A stretch of DNA of 64,000 nt, from NCBI RefSeq assembly GCF_000499205.1, contig NZ_AWUK01000004.1, forward strand, positions 1 through 64,000, in the 5' to 3' direction. The stretch comes from Paenibacillus sp. MAEPY2 (lineage in GTDB: Bacteria > Bacillota > Bacilli > Paenibacillales > Paenibacillaceae). Position numbers and translations under genes: made by a program. The notes below the pieces were generated by a model. The model did no database searches. It had not been told where the DNA came from and was given only the letters and a program-made list of their open reading frames with translations. Positions 62,893-64,000 of this stretch are shown piece after piece (position 1 is the first letter of the stretch; every line of letters starts with the position of its first letter).

Positions 62893-64000
62893 TCAGAACC
62901 ACTCTTCTTTCATTTCATTAGCTTCATCCTGCTGACTGGTTACCATAAAGTTTTCGCCTGCATGGAGCGTAATTGTTTCTGTCTGCTCCACTGCCTGCTC
63001 CACCCATTCTGGCAGCTGACTCATGGTTGCTTCGATTTTGTCCACAATGCGAAGATTTGGGTTCGTGGTTGGAGATTTCGGTACAAAAAGAGTACAACAA
63101 TCCTCATAGGGCAGAATCGATATATCGTACGTTCCGATCTGTTTGGATAGCGTTATAATCTCCTGTTTATCCATCATGACAAGTGGTCGCAGCAACGGCA
63201 GATCCGTCGCACGCCCAATAACATTCATGCTCGGCAGGGTTTGGCTTGCTACCTGACCCAGACTATCTCCGGTAATTAGTGCAAGCGCACGCTCACGTTC
63301 AGCCAGCTTAGTGGCAATACGTAACATGGAGCGGCGCATCAGTGTAATGATTAAGTTATCTTGTCCCAGTTGGGTAAATGCCGTTTGAATTTCCGTAAAA
63401 GGAACCAGATGCAGTTTAATTGTGCCTGCATGATCAGCAAGTGCACGCGCCAAATCAATGACCTTTTCTTTGGCACGCTGGCTTGTGAACGGATAACTGT
63501 AAAAGTGGACGCATTCCACTTCCAGGCCTCTACGCATCGAAGACCATGCCGCTACAGGGCTGTCTATACCACCCGATAGTAAGAGCATCGCTTTTCCATT
63601 CGTACCCAGGGGGAATCCGCCTACGGCCGGAATAACCTCATTGAAGATATATGTGCCCTGATCCCGAATTTCCACGCGCAGTTCAATGTCAGGTTGACGC
63701 ACGTCTACACTCAACTGCTGGAATTTCCGAAGAATCGGAGAACCTACCAGATGGTTCATTTCATGCGAAGAACTGGGGAACTCTTTCCATACACGCCGCA
63801 CATTAACTTTGAATGTAGTCCCTTCTTTGAATTCACTCACTCTTTCATCCATAAAAGCAACGGCCGTCTCCACGATCTGATCAAGCTCAGATGGAGTCAC
63901 TTTAACCGGACTGATCGACATAACACCGAACACTCGTTTCAGCACAGAAATCAGTTCAGTATGAGATTCGCCACCCAAATCGACATACAACCGTCCAAAC
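62893..64000 (-). CDS. thiI: tRNA 4-thiouridine synthetase ThiI (5-prime end outside the window)
   Basis: At least 365 C-terminal residues are present; the frame stays open past the window edge and the usual N-terminal about 35 residues are missing. THUMP-domain sequence (about 30-110 here) is followed by the PP-loop LLLSGGIDSPVAAW and a C-terminal AANH-like domain with EDCCTLFVPKSPTTNP, holding conserved cysteines. No rhodanese domain follows, as in B. subtilis, so sulfur is probably passed directly from a NifZ-type cysteine desulfurase. Confidence 0.93.
   Translation of the reverse strand, partial: FGRLYVDLGGESHTELISVLKRVFGVMSISPVKVTPSELDQIVETAVAFMDERVSEFKEGTTFKVNVRRVWKEFPSSSHEMNHLVGSPILRKFQQLSVDVRQPDIELRVEIRDQGTYIFNEVIPAVGGFPLGTNGKAMLLLSGGIDSPVAAWSSMRRGLEVECVHFYSYPFTSQRAKEKVIDLARALADHAGTIKLHLVPFTEIQTAFTQLGQDNLIITLMRRSMLRIATKLAERERALALITGDSLGQVASQTLPSMNVIGRATDLPLLRPLVMMDKQEIITLSKQIGTYDISILPYEDCCTLFVPKSPTTNPNLRIVDKIEATMSQLPEWVEQAVEQTETITLHAGENFMVTSQQDEANEMKEEWF

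Overview
The window looks like part of the chromosome of an endospore-forming Firmicute, most probably a Paenibacillus. The evidence is the order mraZ-rsmH-ftsL-pbpB-spoVD-murE-murF-mraY-murD-spoVE-murG-murB-murA-ftsQ-ftsA-ftsZ-spoIIGA-sigE-sigG-ylmC-ylmD-ylmE-sepF-ylmG-ylmH-divIVA-ileS, together with sporulation genes (RsfA, YlaJ, YteA types), a bacillithiol gene (bshC) and a yla-type cluster around typA. Most genes are on the minus strand, so the window is best read from right to left. I saw no rRNA, tRNA, CRISPR array, prophage or transposase gene.

From right to left: a partial thiI; a divergent pair of TerC metal-exporter paralogues; a small membrane protein; the yla-like region (typA, ylaH-like, an LCP ligase, a PNPOx-like protein, YlaJ lipoprotein, PhoH/YlaK); an orphan solute-binding protein that overlaps tail-to-tail with a secreted coiled-coil protein; a DUF2626 protein; rsfA; panE with a DUF3397 gene; a peptide ABC transporter with a terminator between the binding protein and the permeases; bshC and ahcY; the dcw cluster; the spoIIG/sigG and ylm clusters; a T-box-controlled ileS of the long type; a TraR/DksA-like sporulation protein; lspA-rluD; and an LL-diaminopimelate aminotransferase.

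The central 30 kb is one functional unit. MurE-MurF-MurD-MraY-MurG, with MurA and MurB, build lipid II. PbpB, SpoVD and SpoVE polymerise and crosslink it. FtsL, FtsQ, FtsA, FtsZ, SepF and DivIVA place the septum. SpoIIGA, sigE and sigG couple asymmetric division to compartment-specific transcription. Visible control sites include 10-bp-phased MraZ boxes behind a good SigA promoter, a SigH-like promoter before ftsA, and a T-box with an ATC (Ile) specifier before ileS.

The least expected locus is at the left end. A five-gene run encodes a UbiA protein closely resembling decaprenyl-phosphate phosphoribosyltransferase, a HAD-IB phosphatase, two SMR-type four-helix proteins and a GT-C-like membrane protein. 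It has the parts list of a lipid-linked pentose pathway like the mycobacterial decaprenylphosphoryl-ribose/arabinose system, but in a Firmicute and without an epimerase in view. Its function is inferred, not shown. A second notable item is a 283-bp GC-rich segment with near-perfect 13-bp terminal inverted repeats between the ileS T-box terminator and the ileS start codon.
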